NCBI RefSeq assembly: GCF_016909575.1
Contig: NZ_JAFBGA010000008.1
Location: forward strand, 124,001 to 188,000
DNA length: 64,000 bases
From: Streptomyces sp. HB132
GTDB lineage: Bacteria; Actinomycetota; Actinomycetes; Streptomycetales; Streptomycetaceae
Direction of reading: 5' to 3'
Position numbers and translations under genes: made by a program. Below the pieces are notes generated by a model. That model saw nothing but the letters and a program-made list of their open reading frames with translations. It did no database searches and was not told the DNA's origin. Below, in pieces: positions 62,301-64,000 of the stretch (position 1 is its first letter; every line of letters begins with the position of its first letter).

Positions 62301-64000
62301 ACGACCTGCGGATACGCGCGCTGGCCGGTGTGACCGACGCGGACGAGCAACACAGGATCACCGAAGCCTGGAACGGCGTCGCGCAGGCGGTCATCACCGA
62401 CGGCGACGCCGACCGGTGGCGGCAGATCCTCGCCGACAGCGACTACCCGCAGCTCGCCCAGGTGGCGCCCACCCCCGCCGACGCGCGTCGGCTCGGCGGA
62501 CGCGGCCTGCTCGCCGCGGCCGCGGACCGACCCGGACTGTGGTCGTCCCCCTTCGCCGACCTGCTCCCGGACGCGCTGGCGCACACCCTCGACCTCGATC
62601 TCCGCCTCGTGCGGCCCGACCCGCATACGACGGGCGCGCTCCTCGTCACCGAGCTGCACCCCGGCGGCACCGGCGGCACCCTGCACCTGGCGTACAACGG
62701 AAGCGATCACTACGACGCGCTGGTCCCCGCCCAGGAGCCCACCTCCGACCCGGAGCCCGAGACCAAGGCGAAGCCCGACCCGGAGCCCGAGACCAAGGCG
62801 AAGTCCGACCCGGAAGCGAAGCCGGACCCGGAGCCGGATCCGGTCACGCCCCCCGTGCCACCGGTCTCCCAGCAGCCGGACGGTTCCGACCCGTTCGGGG
62901 AGTGGCTGCGCAGCATGGCCGGGATCACCGGTCCCGACGACGCCGGGACCCCCGACCGGGGCGACCCGGTGCCACTGGAGACCCAGCTCGAACGCCACCG
63001 TCCCGCCCGCCTGCTGACCGGCGACGACGTCCGTCCGCCGGGGCCGGCCCCGCGCACGGTCACCTTCGAGGACGGCAGCAGGCTGCCCACCGCCCTGATC
63101 AGGCCGGGCGCCGACCCGCGGGACACCCCTCCCGACGGGGCCCCGCAGGGTGCGCGCACCGGGCTGCTCACCGGACCCGGCACACTCACCCTGCGCTCGC
63201 CCGAACTGGCGGCGCGGGAGATCCTCGACAAGCTGCCGGCGTCGACGCGTGCACACTTCGACGAGGCGGAGCTGCTGCGCCTGCTGACGTATCACCCCTC
63301 GGCGTTCACCGCCCCTCGCGGCGCCCGCATCGTGGGCCGGGAGAAGTCCGGGGTCGGCCTGGAGATGACGGTCGAGGCCATCCCGTACCACCGGTGGGAA
63401 CGCTTCTCCGACGTCGGCGGTGCCACGGTGCGGGTGGACACGATGCGGCGCGGGCAGGCCGGGACGGGTGGCGGCCGCAGTGTGGGCATCGGGCGCCGTA
63501 TCGCCGGTGGCGTGGGCATGGGGCCGCCGCTCAACTGGCTCCTGAAGATCGGTACGTCGCTGGGCTGGAGCCGCAGGACGGACTACACCCAGGGCACCTC
63601 GGCGTACAACCAGGGCGAGCACCGCGCCCACGAGGGCTCGCACCTGCACCTGGACGACGTGCACTACCGGGTGCGGGTGGAGCGGGTCACCGAGGCGCCC
63701 AAGGCCACCGAGGGGCCCAGGACCACCGGGACCGACACCGTGGCCACCGGTCCCGCCGCGGGGCCGCGTTGGCAGCGCACCCGGGTACACACCGCCGAGT
63801 TCGGCATGCGGGACGGTCTGACCTGGCGGCTGCCGGACGACCTCACCGTGCCGTTCACGGGGCCTCGCCGCGCCCCGGAGACCCTGACCTTCCCGGGCGG
63901 GGTGGAACCGAGGATGAACGACTCCACCGCCCTTCACCTGACGACCCCGCCGGAGGACATCGCGCTGGCCCTCTCCGGGGCGCGACCCGGCAGTTCGGCG
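56324..64000 (+). CDS. Giant T7SS polymorphic toxin, partial at window end
   Basis: Open from ATG 56324 to the last base (2559 codons, no stop), so 3'-incomplete. Residues ~1-240 are helical with hydrophobic stretches (IIRLLIEIAIYLALSFFTGG), like the WXG100-like N-terminal domain of CpnT. Asn/Pro linkers and ~700 Pro/Thr/Gly-rich residues follow, including three PPPY motifs (~471-488). Residues ~1310-1420 hold a lone-Cys module (His1331 in EHGTP, Cys1378 in LFSCKTGQ). Residues ~1660-1870 resemble EF/CyaA/ExoY nucleotidyl cyclases: Lys1707 and Lys1714 (LPKPAEIKAK), Asp1803 and Asp1805 (PLTGDNDVFD), His1838 and Asn1845 (MHGAHMFWNPP). Residues ~1925-2140 are an OTU-like cysteine protease: Cys1937 in GDGNCLFRAV, His2129 in NGSDHYDAL. 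The part after 2140 is unrecognised. Probably exported through the upstream T7SS. Confidence 0.85.
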   Translation, partial: MSIQVSPEVNAMIFILTGERLMDADEDLAFESRRPYSGLGRKLDRLSSLIDKSVHDIGESMPDDLAKSYGKAMGMLIDDGGKNYLRDFAEQLDKIAEGRRKTSMDIMESKWQVIAEIIRLLIEIAIYLALSFFTGGASASQIMLAKMRSRFFILTTLSHLLQRLHLAPSLTEAFAEAFTTFAVRLAMMNFAPDGRRPDGIDWSDIGKAAAFGAAAGFLTSVFDKFARSIVKSFDGNFLKNAPDLDFKNNPNLKNNPDLNLPNDRPNPKPNPEPGPKPDRDSLLDDRPDPNPYGNGPGPSSNPPVTFRNNPLSFRNNPELWRNNQILRFNADRPGALAGHYGLKGTADFLAAGSGEALAEILIKGAFDGDWSTSWSTFVGAGISSQVEATLSDTAVNSAAELRHVIDKLRNPPPTVSGGTTDSDDGSSRSGGGSDRTDGPSRPDTTGGDGPMPTSLPPVSQQTTGPGAVTGSQSPPPYVSENPPPYTSLDPPPYSPGPLPVTATENALWQQVHQGPAEVREQALRDLATLRGSQPPGNAEIGVRDSLHGNLSQLPEVRVVPAGGSPANQVDTDEVRRALDGFGTQVTVDAPIAVGATPGTVDGPGAVNGPGTSGNTSGTVGSSGAVDGPGAVNGPGTSGNTPGTATGNPAVRPTGDNADLVVDHGADATPENVENGPDAAPGTSPEYVTADVPVDSAVTSPTPEGNVQGVPEGSTQGSPEGNVQGVPEGSTQRSPEVNVQGAPESELQTSPGEAAGRNDDTAAVPGGQGNTTPVATGGSPTPSTTPSTGSGARPGGVPTAGGAPTSSTTSPQGTRAPEGAAPVDGSPATTNNSPQSTPAPETVDPNRPEATTDPEATTAPGVTTGPGVTTDPGVTTDPGGRIPAPVGDSTTVDAATDPSVEPTTDTTPDFAADTVTAPPKVSTVGSFTDSGDVRDGSGTTDVKSDPTRAVDPASTKAPPLTIVVSQVPPPGEGSREAAELLDGAGTDRAVVLGPAVAPDGTARPVRAAVELTREGPGAPVQVRTLTGPTPAATADGTVDTAFPGADVLLPLADALGPMPRPATQSTETGDGAPAVTSTDTPPPTGPVEKATTVHSNPVVQDSTTTTPAPDKLATLSRPWSESATDVYLESGDSDSDSDRGGAGGRASGPGTGHGTGNGGTPPPLAPVTAETSPTTQPVALPPPKARIVVRPVDGAATTDGDGDGTGRPTSEPAVVTLDGLTVPLSQLRRLVSDTTSQPQPGRAVRTLTISQSPAEDGTRRDAGRRALLGQDTFRGVRTVSDDGSPSSSPRVGADAAAGTEAQQSAPRTVFTGPAVPLPGAGTEEGADYFVEHGTPRTVTLGTEDAALPSVEVSGVQFGKALKFWAVDGDENRPLVLFSCKTGQQPAIAGLPVAQHAANETGRSVWAPTTEVGTARDRDGEVRAVLTEGADGPGRWRLFTPEPKGADLDRAARDAGLHAGPGPADPFARARTLQQIRTLRDALGSDAEQRPENAELLAGLAYVDGLRWLNADSAARYGDGRMTPDLLRRMVTDWHTATGATPADPSADPTVEQYTAFLRAAAGLRAGAGPETTLGDLLPPPPAQLSPTALVSREDVRGLSYAPSAEVAWSLSSAPLPLSELALGPEDTAELARRLNDPAPTTTGRQEQPTPEPLKAGEVDSYAARHVYGMAEKGFKEFRDLARDKNVVIDVRPTNPLAPKWLEAGALPKPAEIKAKTVDGVDVLLGADPAVVGLVGYFKPVLADVEAVSEGDRDRVLSRFNQRSTEFHELAGKMAGFEAENRFVVRDGVVHGRRPDGEWRPLTGDNDVFDISTPDGVRVTLPEHDALIEEMRAKDIAVMHGAHMFWNPPTAFDKSVFDKIVGSHQGPDGLPLLRFHPGNNNAQLTWTALSAQNRTESLAESLALLNKGKGPVTTPDPADLVRAQGLAFRRVDVPGDGNCLFRAVLDSARGRDVPPAWASRNIAGLRGLVRDRVTGSELGTVADALVPDPVFTVVDDLRIRALAGVTDADEQHRITEAWNGVAQAVITDGDADRWRQILADSDYPQLAQVAPTPADARRLGGRGLLAAAADRPGLWSSPFADLLPDALAHTLDLDLRLVRPDPHTTGALLVTELHPGGTGGTLHLAYNGSDHYDALVPAQEPTSDPEPETKAKPDPEPETKAKSDPEAKPDPEPDPVTPPVPPVSQQPDGSDPFGEWLRSMAGITGPDDAGTPDRGDPVPLETQLERHRPARLLTGDDVRPPGPAPRTVTFEDGSRLPTALIRPGADPRDTPPDGAPQGARTGLLTGPGTLTLRSPELAAREILDKLPASTRAHFDEAELLRLLTYHPSAFTAPRGARIVGREKSGVGLEMTVEAIPYHRWERFSDVGGATVRVDTMRRGQAGTGGGRSVGIGRRIAGGVGMGPPLNWLLKIGTSLGWSRRTDYTQGTSAYNQGEHRAHEGSHLHLDDVHYRVRVERVTEAPKATEGPRTTGTDTVATGPAAGPRWQRTRVHTAEFGMRDGLTWRLPDDLTVPFTGPRRAPETLTFPGGVEPRMNDSTALHLTTPPEDIALALSGARPGSSA
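58427..58570 (+). repeat. 48-bp tandem repeats in the toxin linker
   Basis: Two near-identical 48-base units (58427-58474, 58475-58522) encoding PEGNVQGVPEGSTQ(G/R)S, then a diverged third unit. They extend a disordered linker and keep the reading frame. Confidence 0.75.

Noticed and set aside
59666-63937. Long minus-strand frame opposite the giant toxin
   Set aside because: No ribosome site or domain; the plus-strand frame has cyclase-like and OTU-like motifs and is open throughout.

Overview
The window is chromosomal DNA from a high-GC actinomycete, almost certainly a Streptomyces. The evidence is a strong G/C third-position bias, GTG and TTG starts, a WhiJ-type XRE/DUF397/ATPase module, a DasR-type (dre) operator in front of a GlcNAc-releasing enzyme, and a type VII secretion (T7SS) locus of the streptomycete kind with an AAWKG-type protein and a giant polymorphic toxin. 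I saw no tRNA, rRNA, CRISPR array, integrase or transposase.

Bases 1-25 kb look like a defence island. In order: an XRE-ImmA/PIN toxin-antitoxin pair with a palindrome just upstream; a four-gene minus-strand operon made of two unrecognised proteins, a GrpE-like protein and an Hsp70 whose C-terminal half carries zinc ribbons; an Mrr-like nuclease; a WhiJ-like regulatory module; a Lys/Ala-rich basic protein; and a minus-strand three-gene operon (Ser/Thr kinase fused to a DUF1998 helicase, SNF2-type helicase, giant adenine methyltransferase). That last operon resembles DISARM or BREX parts in a different arrangement. A fragment of an iron-siderophore permease lies just upstream of its promoter and may mark the island edge.

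Bases 25-33 kb are metabolic. There is a C39-like protein behind a weak iron-box-like site, a secreted GH84 beta-N-acetylglucosaminidase with a dre operator over its promoter, and a D-galactonate (De Ley-Doudoroff) operon: FCD-family regulator, SDR remnant, dgoD, dgoA, dgoK. Two copies of one AT-rich motif lie upstream of the regulator and of the structural genes.

Bases 33-64 kb are a T7SS locus: two membrane-anchored lectin proteins that share an N-terminal half, a T7SS-associated protein, a beta-helix/double-AAA+ EccA-like protein, a mycosin that has lost its catalytic residues, EccC (divergent), EccD, EccB, several small ESAT-6/WXG100-like proteins, an AAWKG-type protein with a long charged helix and beta repeats, a YbaB-like protein, and the first 2559 codons of a giant ORF still open at the window end. 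The giant protein carries a helical T7SS-type leader, Pro/Thr-rich linkers, a lone-Cys (caspase/CHAT-like) module, an EF/CyaA/ExoY-like nucleotidyl-cyclase domain and an OTU-like cysteine protease domain, which suggests an effector aimed at eukaryotic cells. EccE is not in the window.
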